From positions 2,779,725 to 2,843,724 of the forward strand of contig NZ_DF820425.1 in NCBI RefSeq assembly GCF_000617845.2: DNA of 64,000 nt, in the 5' to 3' direction. Below are positions 1 through 6,907 of the stretch, piece by piece (the stretch's first letter is position 1; each line of letters begins with the position of its first letter). The position numbers were made by a program, and so were the translations under genes. The notes under the pieces were generated by a model that saw nothing but the letters and a program-made list of their open reading frames with translations, did no database searches and was not told the DNA's origin. Source of the DNA: Bradyrhizobium sp. DOA9 (GTDB lineage Bacteria; Pseudomonadota; Alphaproteobacteria; Rhizobiales; Xanthobacteraceae).

Positions 1-300
1 CATCACGCCGATGGTCGGATGCGGAAACGACATCAGCCGCAGCGCAAGCTCGGCGCCGGCCCGGACCATCTCGAGGCTCTTGCCGGCATCGCCCGAGGCG
101 AACACTTTCAGATCGAAGCCCGCGGAAAAGATGCCGGGCCGGCCCGAGCGCAGCACCGCTATTTCCGCCTCCGTCTCGGCGCGATCGAAGGCGGCGCCGA
201 TCTCGCCCAGCATCGCGGCGGACATCACGTTGACCTTGCCGTCGTCGAGCCCAATCCGCGCCACGCCGTCGTTCAGCTCATAGGTCACTCTCTCAGGCAT
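1..300 (-). CDS. Enoyl-CoA hydratase/isomerase (crotonase) family protein, partial
   Basis: Only the first 100 codons lie in the window; the gene runs off the left edge. The reverse-strand reading starts MPERVTYELNDGVARIGLDD and continues with KVNVMSAAML and FSAGFDLKVFASG, the crotonase N-terminal pattern in which the A-G-x-D-L loop forms part of the oxyanion hole. The family hydrates or isomerises acyl-CoA thioesters. The substrate cannot be judged from this fragment. It is divergent from the TetR regulator at 382-963, and a likely operator for that regulator lies between them, so the pair is probably co-regulated. Confidence 0.85.
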   Translation of the reverse strand, partial: MPERVTYELNDGVARIGLDDGKVNVMSAAMLGEIGAAFDRAETEAEIAVLRSGRPGIFSAGFDLKVFASGDAGKSLEMVRAGAELALRLMSFPHPTIGVM

Positions 301-345
301 CTGCCTCTCCCGTCATTGTCATGCCTTGACTGTCGGAGGCTGATG

Positions 346-363
346 TAGACCAATCAATATAAT
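346..363. promoter_or_regulatory. Likely operator for the adjacent TetR (LmrA/YxaF-like) regulator
   Basis: The 81-base gap between the divergent crotonase and tetR genes contains TAGACCAATCAATATAAT. This closely matches, as I recall it, the reverse complement of the Bacillus LmrA/YxaF consensus AWTATAtagaNYGgTCTA. The site is 19 bases before the tetR start codon and overlaps the likely promoter region of both genes. Binding and autoregulation are inferred. Confidence 0.5.
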
Positions 364-381
364 TTTCCTGAGGAGGGCGCC

Positions 382-963
382 ATGCCGGCCGTGCCGAAGC
401 ACCGTCAGCCCATCATCAATGCCGCGGTGACGCTATTCCGCCGCCAGGGATTTGCCCGCACCGGCCTCAACGACATCGTCGACGTCAGCGGCGCGCCGAA
501 AGGGTCGCTCTACCATTACTTTCCGGACGGAAAATCCTCGATCGCCGTGGCCGCGGTAGAGGAGGCGGGCCGCCGCGTCGCGGCGACGGTCACCGCGCTC
601 GCGGCAGAGTGCGGCTCGACCGGCGAGCTCTTGCGCGCACACGCAAGGCTGCTGGCAGGCTGGATGCAGGGCTCCGGCTTCCGCAACGGCTGCCCGATCA
701 CGACCGTGCTGCTCGAGCTTGCGCCGCGCGAGCGGGCCGTGTCGGAGGCCGGCCGCAAGGCCTATGCGGCGCGGCTGTCGATCCTGCGCGAAAAGCTGGT
801 CGCCGACGGGTTTGCCAGGCCGCGGGCGGAGGCGCTGGCCGTGCTCTGCACGTCGGCGCTCCAGGGCGCGCTGATCCAGGCCCGCGTCGAGCGTAGCGGC
901 CGGCCAATCGAGGTCACCGCATCGGAGCTGGCGCGACTGATCGAGGCGGAGGTGAGGAGCTAG
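382..963 (+). CDS. TetR/AcrR family transcriptional regulator, LmrA/YxaF-like
   Basis: A 193-residue repressor-type protein. The N-terminal helix-turn-helix domain covers about residues 8-55 and contains the signature GAPKGSLYHYFPDGK. The C-terminal helical ligand domain has GFRNGCPITTVLLELAP, which resembles the LmrA/YxaF type of TetR effector domain. A GAGGAGG ribosome site precedes the ATG. The gene is divergent from an enoyl-CoA hydratase gene, and a LmrA/YxaF-like operator lies between them. The inferred role is autoregulation plus control of the divergent acyl-CoA gene; the ligand is unknown. Confidence 0.88.
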   Translation: MPAVPKHRQPIINAAVTLFRRQGFARTGLNDIVDVSGAPKGSLYHYFPDGKSSIAVAAVEEAGRRVAATVTALAAECGSTGELLRAHARLLAGWMQGSGFRNGCPITTVLLELAPRERAVSEAGRKAYAARLSILREKLVADGFARPRAEALAVLCTSALQGALIQARVERSGRPIEVTASELARLIEAEVRS

Positions 964-1003
964 ACCCCGAGGCCGCGAAAGGTCATGACGTCTGCAATGC
1001 CGG

Positions 1004-1189
1004 TCAGGCGGGGAGATGCCAGATATGGATTGCGGTTCTCAGCGCGATCAGCGCGGTGAGCACGCTGCCCATCGAGAGCATGGCCAGCCCATGCAGGGCG
1101 ATACGCTCGAGTCTGCGCAGTTTCGATAGGCGCAACTGCCGTTCAGCCCTCAGACGGGCTCGTTCAAAGCCGAGAGTCAGCGTCTGCAT
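1004..1189 (-). CDS. Small hypothetical membrane protein (61 aa)
   Basis: A 61-residue protein with a very basic N-terminal half (RARLRAERQLRLSKLRRLER) and one hydrophobic segment at about residues 31-54, so probably a single-pass membrane protein with the basic end in the cytoplasm. The ATG at 1189 follows an AAAGGA ribosome site at good spacing; a longer reading of the same frame lacks such a site. It lies 23 bases downstream of the 153-residue gene on the same strand and is probably co-transcribed. I do not recognise a family. Confidence 0.5.
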   Translation of the reverse strand: MQTLTLGFERARLRAERQLRLSKLRRLERIALHGLAMLSMGSVLTALIALRTAIHIWHLPA

Positions 1190-1212
1190 TTCTCGTGTCC
1201 TTTCAGCTGCGT

Positions 1213-1674
1213 CTAGCGGGAATTGTGGCAAGCGACCGGCTCGTAAAGCGGATCTAGCATAGGGCGCGCCGACGGAACGCTCGGCCGCGACACTTCGATG
1301 GCCAGCGCCCGCACCTCGACGAACGCCGACAACAGGGCGAGCGCGAGGTCGGCATGGCGCGCCTCGACCGCGGCATCGAGCCAGTCCGGCAGCTCGCGCT
1401 CGCGCGACAGCGCGCAATGCCACTCGCCGTCATCGTAAGCGATGCGGCGGACCTGCCACATCGGCAGATCGAGCTCCAGCAGCGCCAGCGCGGCATCGGC
1501 CCAGGCTTCCGCATCGACCAGGCGCGTGAGGCGTGCGGTGCGCTTGTCTCCGAGCGAGGGGATGCGCCGGCAGGCGTGACCGATGATGTCGAGCATCAGC
1601 GGCCGCGTCATTGCATGTGCCTTGTGGAGCTGCTCGGTGAGCGAGCGGAGATCGAGCGGGTGGAGAGCGGTCAT
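1213..1674 (-). CDS. Hypothetical protein (153 aa)
   Basis: A soluble, largely helical 153-residue protein with no signal peptide or membrane segment. The ATG at 1674 is preceded by a strong AGGAGG, which decides the start. The middle contains the leucine/alanine-rich stretch AEAWADAALALLELDLPMWQ followed by VRRIAYDDGEWHCALS, a pattern found in hypothetical proteins of Bradyrhizobium. I cannot assign a function. It is upstream of, and probably co-transcribed with, the 61-residue gene at 1004-1189, and transcribed away from the kdp operon. Confidence 0.7.
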   Translation of the reverse strand: MTALHPLDLRSLTEQLHKAHAMTRPLMLDIIGHACRRIPSLGDKRTARLTRLVDAEAWADAALALLELDLPMWQVRRIAYDDGEWHCALSRERELPDWLDAAVEARHADLALALLSAFVEVRALAIEVSRPSVPSARPMLDPLYEPVACHNSR

Positions 1675-1768
1675 GTCAGGCCTCCTGGAGATTGGCGTCG
1701 GTCAGTCGGCCGGCCTCGCCAAGATGGCCTGGAGGGCATTTGAAAACGAGAGAGGGATCGGGCGAGAG

Positions 1769-1915
1769 TTATAGGGATTTCATAAGCGGCCGGGTCTTCC
1801 CGTTCAGCGCGATCGTCCCTCGACTTTCGTTCTCGCCAAGGCCGCCCGCCGGGACGGGCCGGCCTTTATGAGATTCCTATAACGTCGCCATAGGTCTCAT
1901 CTCGAAAACCTATGG
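1769..1915. promoter_or_regulatory. kdp upstream region with nested inverted repeats
   Basis: The 334-base gene-free stretch 1675-2008 precedes the kdp genes. TTATAGGGATTTCATAA at 1769-1785 is matched in reverse complement (15 of 17) by TTATGAGATTCCTATAA at 1866-1882, and the match extends outward into CCGGCC-type flanks. A separate inverted repeat, CCATAGGT at 1888-1895 and ACCTATGG at 1908-1915, follows. These are candidate KdpE operator elements or a structured leader. No -10/-35 pair could be fixed with confidence. Confidence 0.4.
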
Positions 1916-2008
1916 GCATGGTGGCACTTCAGCGCGGTGAAGTTTCCGGCTGGGCGTTGCGCGTGCATTGAGCTCGGCCGGCGATCGTGTCGTACCAAGG
2001 AGCGTCCC

Positions 2009-2092
2009 ATGATGGACCTTTTGATGCTGGCGCTGGGCTTCTTCTTCTTTGCCCTCGCGATCGGTTACACCTACGCCTGCGAACGGCTGTGA
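2009..2092 (+). CDS. Small membrane protein upstream of kdpF (27 aa)
   Basis: A 27-codon ORF beginning MMDLLMLALGFFFFALAIGY and ending in a cysteine-containing ACERL tail. An AAGGAG ribosome site sits 5 bases before the ATG. It is almost wholly one transmembrane helix. Similar tiny ORFs ending in a C-(D/E)-R-L motif occur just upstream of kdpF/kdpA in many Proteobacteria, often unannotated. It is 11 bases before kdpF and probably part of the operon. The role is unknown; an accessory or stabilising peptide of the Kdp complex is plausible. Confidence 0.65.
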   Translation: MMDLLMLALGFFFFALAIGYTYACERL

Positions 2093-2103
2093 GGGAGCGG
2101 ACC

Positions 2104-2193
2104 ATGTTCTTCGATTATGCGCTCGCCGGCGCCGTCTCGTTCGGCCTCCTGATCTATCTCACCTATGCGCTGCTGCGGCCCGAGCGGTTCTGA
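2104..2193 (+). CDS. kdpF: K+-transporting ATPase subunit KdpF (29 aa)
   Basis: A 29-residue single-helix peptide, MFFDYALAGAVSFGLLIYLT followed by YALLRPERF. The length, the single hydrophobic helix and the terminal Y-A-L-L-R-P-E-(R/K)-F motif are characteristic of KdpF, which binds at the lipid-facing side of KdpA and stabilises the KdpFABC pump in the inner membrane. It starts at 2104 after GGGAGCGG. It is embedded in the kdp operon between two other tiny ORFs. Confidence 0.9.
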   Translation: MFFDYALAGAVSFGLLIYLTYALLRPERF

Positions 2194-2197
2194 CGCC

Positions 2198-2302
2198 GTG
2201 CTGCTGCTCGCAAAATTGCTGCTGGCCGAGGCTGCGCTCGTCGCCGGCCTGCTCGCGCTGCTCCTGCCGTTGTTGCGCCGGACCAAAAGCCTGAAGGGTT
2301 GA
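2198..2302 (+). CDS. Candidate small hydrophobic ORF between kdpF and kdpA (34 aa, GTG start)
   Basis: A 35-codon open frame from a GTG at 2198 to TGA at 2302. It encodes a leucine/alanine-rich helix ([20 protein letters not shown]) followed by a basic tail RRTKSLKG. It fills the 113-base space between kdpF and kdpA almost exactly: it begins 5 bases after the kdpF stop and ends 4 bases before the kdpA ATG, which suggests translational coupling. The predicted topology is one membrane helix with a cytoplasmic basic end. The ribosome site is weak, so translation is uncertain. Confidence 0.4.
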   Translation: MLLLAKLLLAEAALVAGLLALLLPLLRRTKSLKG

Positions 2303-2306
2303 TGCC

Positions 2307-4010
2307 ATGACTGTGATCGGTTGGTTCCAGATCATTCTTTACTGCGCGATCGTGGTGGCGCTGACCAAGCCGCTCGGCTGGTACATGACGCGCGTCTTCA
2401 ACGGTGAGCGCACATTCCTGTCGCCCGTCCTGCGCCCGATCGAGGCCGGCATCTATTGGATCTCCGGCGTCGACGAGAAGCGCGAGCAGCACTGGCTGAC
2501 CTACACGGTCGCGATGCTGCTGTTCCACGTCGGCGGCTTCCTCATCATCTACGGCCTGATGCGGCTGCAGGCCGTGCTGCCGTTCAACCCGGCCGGGCAA
2601 TCCGCGGTCGCCGAGGATCTGTCCTTCAACACCGCGATCTCCTTCATCACCAACACCAACTGGCAGAACTACGGCGGCGAAAGCACGCTGTCCTATCTGA
2701 CCCAGATGGTCGGCCTGACGCACCAGAATTTCCTGTCGGCGGCGACCGGCATCGTGCTTGCCGTTGCCCTGATCCGCGGCTTTGCCCGTGCGTCCATGCG
2801 TACCGTCGGCAATTTCTGGGTCGACGTCACCCGCTGCACGCTTTATATCCTGCTGCCGATCTGCATCGTGTTCACGCTCTTCCTGGTCTGGCAGGGCATC
2901 CCGCAAACGCTCGGAGACTACGTCGAAGCGACCACGCTCGAGGGCGCCAAGCAGACCATCGCGGTCGGCCCGGTCGCCTCGCAGGTCGCGATCAAGATGC
3001 TCGGGACCAATGGCGGCGGCTTCTTCAACGCCAATGCCGCGCATCCCTTCGAGAACCCGACCGCGCTGTCGAACTTCGTGCAGATGCTGTCGATCTTCGT
3101 GCTCGGCGCCGCGCTCACCAACGTGTTCGGCCGCATGGTCGGCAACCAGCGCCAGGGCTGGGCGATCCTCGCCGTGATGGGCGTGCTGTTCGTGGCCGGC
3201 GTTGCCGTCTGCTATTGGGCTGAAGCCAGCGGCACCTCGACCCTGCAGGCGCTCGGCCTGACCGGCGGCAACATGGAGGGCAAGGAAGTCCGCTTCGGCA
3301 TCGTCGCATCCTCGCTGTTCGCCGTGATCACCACTGCCGCCTCCTGCGGCGCCGTGAACGCCATGCACGACAGCTTCACCGCGCTCGGCGGCATGATCCC
3401 GCTGATCAACATGGAGTTAGGTGAGATCATCGTCGGCGGCGTCGGCGCCGGCCTGTACGGCATGCTGCTGTTCGTCATCCTCGCCATCTTCGTCGCAGGT
3501 CTGATGGTCGGCCGCACGCCGGAATATGTCGGCAAGAAAATCGAGGCCCGCGAGGTCAAGATGGCGATGCTCGCCATTCTCGTCCTGCCGTTGATGATTC
3601 TCGGCTGGGCCGCCGTCGCTGTGGTCTATCCCGCGGCGGTCGCCTCGATGGCGAATGCCGGACCGCACGGCTTCACCGAAGTGCTGTACGCCTTCACCTC
3701 GGCGGCGGCCAACAACGGCTCGGCCTTCGCGGGGCTCACCGGCAACACGTTGTTCTACAATCTCACGCTCGCCAGCGCGATGTTCGTCGGTCGCTTCTTC
3801 ATGATCGTTCCGGCCATGGCGATCGCAGGCTCGCTCGCGGCCAAGAAGTCGATTCCGCCGTCGACGGGCACTTTCCCGACCACCGGCGGCCTGTTCGTCG
3901 GCCTCGTCGTCGGCGTCATCCTGATCATGGGCGGCCTGACCTTCTTCCCGGCGCTCGCACTCGGCCCCATCGTCGAGCACCTCGCGATGAATGCCGGCAA
4001 CCTCTTCTGA
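2307..4010 (+). CDS. kdpA: Potassium-transporting ATPase subunit KdpA
   Basis: The potassium-binding, channel-like subunit of the KdpFABC P-type pump in the inner membrane. At 567 residues it is close to the usual 557-580. About ten hydrophobic helices are visible. The selectivity-filter-like loops are readable: [12 protein letters not shown] near residue 115, [20 protein letters not shown] near 230, and [18 protein letters not shown] near 470. The ATG at 2307 is the family start ([12 protein letters not shown]). It is followed 24 bases later by kdpB. Confidence 0.98.
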   Translation: MTVIGWFQIILYCAIVVALTKPLGWYMTRVFNGERTFLSPVLRPIEAGIYWISGVDEKREQHWLTYTVAMLLFHVGGFLIIYGLMRLQAVLPFNPAGQSAVAEDLSFNTAISFITNTNWQNYGGESTLSYLTQMVGLTHQNFLSAATGIVLAVALIRGFARASMRTVGNFWVDVTRCTLYILLPICIVFTLFLVWQGIPQTLGDYVEATTLEGAKQTIAVGPVASQVAIKMLGTNGGGFFNANAAHPFENPTALSNFVQMLSIFVLGAALTNVFGRMVGNQRQGWAILAVMGVLFVAGVAVCYWAEASGTSTLQALGLTGGNMEGKEVRFGIVASSLFAVITTAASCGAVNAMHDSFTALGGMIPLINMELGEIIVGGVGAGLYGMLLFVILAIFVAGLMVGRTPEYVGKKIEAREVKMAMLAILVLPLMILGWAAVAVVYPAAVASMANAGPHGFTEVLYAFTSAAANNGSAFAGLTGNTLFYNLTLASAMFVGRFFMIVPAMAIAGSLAAKKSIPPSTGTFPTTGGLFVGLVVGVILIMGGLTFFPALALGPIVEHLAMNAGNLF

Positions 4011-4034
4011 TTTTCGCTTTTCGGAGTGACCTCC

Positions 4035-6152
4035 ATGGAACCTGTCCACAAACCCAACAAGCGCATGCCTGTTACGGCGATGCTGGATCCCAAGATCGTG
4101 CTGCCCGCGATCGGCGCGGCCTTCACCAAGCTCGATCCGCGCGCGATGATCAAGAACCCCGTGATGTTCGTGGTCGAGATCGTCGCCGCGCTCACCACCG
4201 TGATCTTCCTGCGCGATCTCGTCACCGGCGGCGAAAATCTCGCCTTCACCTTCCAGATCATCCTCTGGCTGTGGTTCACCGTCCTGTTCGCCAACCTTGC
4301 CGAAGCCGTGGCCGAGGGCCGCGGCAAGGCGCAGGCCGAGACGCTGCGCAAGACCCGCACCGAGAGCCAGGCCAAGCTGCTGAGCGGGGCGGGCCGCGAC
4401 TACGAACTCGTCTCGGGCACCAGCCTGAAGGTCGGCGATCTCGTGCTGGTCGAGGCGGGCGACACCATCCCCTCGGACGGCGAGGTGATCGAGGGCGTCG
4501 CCTCCGTCAACGAGGCCGCCATCACCGGCGAGTCCGCGCCCGTGATCCGCGAATCCGGCGGCGACCGTTCGGCGGTGACCGGCGGCACGCAGGTGCTGTC
4601 GGACTGGATCCGCGTCCGCATCACGGCCGCGCAGGGCTCGACCTTCATCGACCGCATGATCAAGCTGGTCGAGGGCGCCGAGCGGGCGAAGACGCCGAAC
4701 GAGATCGCGCTCAACATCCTGCTCGCCGGCCTCACCATCATCTTCGTGTTCGCCACCGTGACGATCCCCAGCTACGCGGCCTATGCCGGCGGCTCGATCT
4801 CGGTAATCGTGCTGGTGGCTCTGTTCGTCACGCTGATCCCGACCACGATCGGTGCGCTGCTGTCCGCCATCGGCATCGCCGGCATGGACCGCCTGGTGCG
4901 CTTCAACGTGCTGGCGATGTCGGGCCGCGCGGTCGAGGCCGCCGGCGACGTCGACACGCTGCTGCTCGACAAGACCGGCACCATCACGCTCGGCAACCGG
5001 CAGGCGACCGCCTTCCGTCCCGTGCGCGGCGTCACCGAGCAGGAGCTGGCGGATGCCGCCCAGCTCGCCTCGCTCGCGGACGAGACGCCGGAAGGCCGCT
5101 CCATCGTCGTGCTGGCCAAGGAGAAGTACGGCATCCGCGGCCGCGACATGGCCGAGCTGGGCGCGACCTTCGTTCCGTTCACGGCGCAGACCCGCATGAG
5201 CGGCGTCGACGCCGGCGGCTCGTCGGTGCGCAAGGGCGCGGTCGATGCGATGCTGAACTATGTCGGCGGCGGTGCACCGACCGCGATCGCCTCCGGCAAT
5301 GCCGCGCGGGCGATGCAGCCCGCGGCCCTGTCCGAGGCGGGCCGCGAGATCAGCGCCATTGCCGACGAGGTTTCCAAATCGGGCGGCACGCCGCTGGCCG
5401 TCGCCAGGGATGGCCGGCTGCTCGGCATCGTCCAGCTCAAGGATATCGTCAAGGGCGGCATCCGCGAGCGCTTCGCCGAGCTGCGCCGCATGGGCATCCG
5501 CACCATCATGATCACCGGCGACAACCCGATGACGGCGGCCGCCATCGCTGCGGAAGCCGGCGTCGATGATTTCCTGGCGCAGGCAACGCCCGAGGACAAG
5601 CTCAAGCTGATCCGCGACGAGCAGGCCAAGGGCAAGCTGGTGGCGATGTGCGGCGACGGCACCAACGACGCGCCGGCACTCGCCCAGGCCGATGTCGGCG
5701 TCGCCATGAACACCGGCACGCAAGCCGCCCGCGAGGCCGGCAACATGGTCGATCTCGATTCGAACCCGACCAAGCTGATCGAGGTGGTCGAGATCGGCAA
5801 GCAGCTCCTGATGACGCGCGGTGCGCTGACCACGTTCTCGATCGCCAATGACGTCGCCAAGTATTTCGCGATCATCCCGGCGATGTTTTTGGCGTTCTAC
5901 CCGCAGCTCAACGTCCTCAACGTCATGAACCTGTCGAGCCCGCAGAGCGCCATCCTGTCGGCGATCATCTTCAACGCGCTGATCATCATCGGCTTGATCC
6001 CGCTGGCGCTGAAGGGCGTCGCCTACCGCGCCGTCGGCGCCGGCGCGCTGCTGCGGCGTAACCTCCTGATCTACGGACTCGGCGGCATCGTCATTCCCTT
6101 CATCGGCATCAAGGCGATCGACCTCGTCGTGACCGCCTTGCACCTGGCTTGA
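4035..6152 (+). CDS. kdpB: Potassium-transporting ATPase catalytic subunit KdpB
   Basis: The P-type ATPase subunit that hydrolyses ATP to drive K+ import through KdpA. It has 705 residues from the ATG at 4035, chosen because GGAG lies 8 bases upstream; an in-frame GTG at 4026 overlaps that site. Visible motifs are TGES in the actuator domain, the DKTGTIT phosphorylation loop with Asp312, and the hinge motif [11 protein letters not shown]. Membrane helices flank these domains. A palindromic repeat separates it from kdpC, which is unusual inside a kdp operon. Confidence 0.98.
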   Translation: MEPVHKPNKRMPVTAMLDPKIVLPAIGAAFTKLDPRAMIKNPVMFVVEIVAALTTVIFLRDLVTGGENLAFTFQIILWLWFTVLFANLAEAVAEGRGKAQAETLRKTRTESQAKLLSGAGRDYELVSGTSLKVGDLVLVEAGDTIPSDGEVIEGVASVNEAAITGESAPVIRESGGDRSAVTGGTQVLSDWIRVRITAAQGSTFIDRMIKLVEGAERAKTPNEIALNILLAGLTIIFVFATVTIPSYAAYAGGSISVIVLVALFVTLIPTTIGALLSAIGIAGMDRLVRFNVLAMSGRAVEAAGDVDTLLLDKTGTITLGNRQATAFRPVRGVTEQELADAAQLASLADETPEGRSIVVLAKEKYGIRGRDMAELGATFVPFTAQTRMSGVDAGGSSVRKGAVDAMLNYVGGGAPTAIASGNAARAMQPAALSEAGREISAIADEVSKSGGTPLAVARDGRLLGIVQLKDIVKGGIRERFAELRRMGIRTIMITGDNPMTAAAIAAEAGVDDFLAQATPEDKLKLIRDEQAKGKLVAMCGDGTNDAPALAQADVGVAMNTGTQAAREAGNMVDLDSNPTKLIEVVEIGKQLLMTRGALTTFSIANDVAKYFAIIPAMFLAFYPQLNVLNVMNLSSPQSAILSAIIFNALIIIGLIPLALKGVAYRAVGAGALLRRNLLIYGLGGIVIPFIGIKAIDLVVTALHLA

Positions 6153-6155
6153 GTT

Positions 6156-6241
6156 CGTCATTGCGAGGAGCGAAGCGACGAAGCAATCCAGACTGCCTCC
6201 GCGGAAAGACCCTGGATTGCTTCGCTTCGCTCGCAATGACG
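6156..6241. repeat. Intergenic palindromic repeat, family A, copy 1
   Basis: An 86-base element starting CGTCATTGCGAGGAGCGAAG and ending CTCGCAATGACG, with inverted inner arms GCAATCCAG and CTGGATTGC. It can fold into a long hairpin. The same family recurs at 49599, 52050, 55998 and 61741. This copy lies inside the kdp operon between kdpB and kdpC, where it could act as an RNA-stabilising or attenuating structure. Confidence 0.9.
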
Positions 6242-6261
6242 AAAGACATAGGAGACCCAAC

Positions 6262-6867
6262 ATGCTCAGAGAAATCCGCCCCGCCATCGTCCTCTTGCTG
6301 GCGCTCACCGCCATCACCGGCCTTGCCTATCCGCTCGCCATGACCGGCATTGCCGGCGCGCTGTTTCCCGTGCAGGCGCAAGGCAGCCTGATCGAGAAGG
6401 ACGGCAAGGTGGTCGGCTCCGCCCTGATCGGGCAGGAGTTCAAGGACGACAGATATTTCCACGGCCGTCCCTCGGCGACGCTGGCGCCGGACCCGAATGA
6501 TTCGACCAAGACGGTGTCCGCGCCCTACAACGCCGCCAATTCGGGCGGCTCCAATCTCGGTCCGACCAGCAAGGCGCTGGCCGACCGGTTGAAGGAAGAT
6601 GTGGACAAGCTGAAGGCGGAGAACCCGAACGCCGCCGTGCCGGTCGACCTGGTGACGACGTCGGCCAGCGGCCTCGACCCTGATATCTCGCCGGAAGCCG
6701 CGCAATTCCAGGTGCCGCGCGTGGCGAAGGCGCGGAATCTGCCCGAGGATCAGGTCAGGCAGCTCGTGACCGCCAGCACCGAAGGCCGCCTGCTCGGCCT
6801 GCTCGGCGAACCCAGGATTAACGTTCTGGCATTGAATCTCGCGCTCGATCGCATGGCCGCGAAGTAG
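6262..6867 (+). CDS. kdpC: Potassium-transporting ATPase subunit KdpC
   Basis: The small periplasm-facing subunit that helps assemble KdpA with KdpB and raises ATP affinity. It has 201 residues from the ATG at 6262, preceded by GGAGA. A longer reading from 6217 starts inside the palindromic repeat and is rejected. One N-terminal membrane helix (residues 9-31) is followed by a soluble domain with the family motifs [47 protein letters not shown] and [20 protein letters not shown]. Confidence 0.97.
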   Translation: MLREIRPAIVLLLALTAITGLAYPLAMTGIAGALFPVQAQGSLIEKDGKVVGSALIGQEFKDDRYFHGRPSATLAPDPNDSTKTVSAPYNAANSGGSNLGPTSKALADRLKEDVDKLKAENPNAAVPVDLVTTSASGLDPDISPEAAQFQVPRVAKARNLPEDQVRQLVTASTEGRLLGLLGEPRINVLALNLALDRMAAK

Positions 6868-6907
6868 CCGTCTAGGCTCGCAGTGTAGGGGTGATTATAC
6901 TGGCAAG

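Noticed and set aside
4026-4034. GTG start nine bases upstream of the chosen kdpB ATG
   Set aside because: The GTG overlaps the GGAG ribosome site that serves the ATG at 4035.
6217-6261. Longer kdpC reading from 6217
   Set aside because: The added residues are translated from the palindromic repeat; GGAGA directly before 6262 and the family N-terminus support the later start.
3417-6317. 966-codon open frame antisense to kdpA, kdpB and kdpC
   Set aside because: It lies opposite intact, well-conserved kdp genes, is extremely rich in Arg, Asp, Gly and His, and has no recognisable domain. It is a by-product of high third-position GC on the coding strand.
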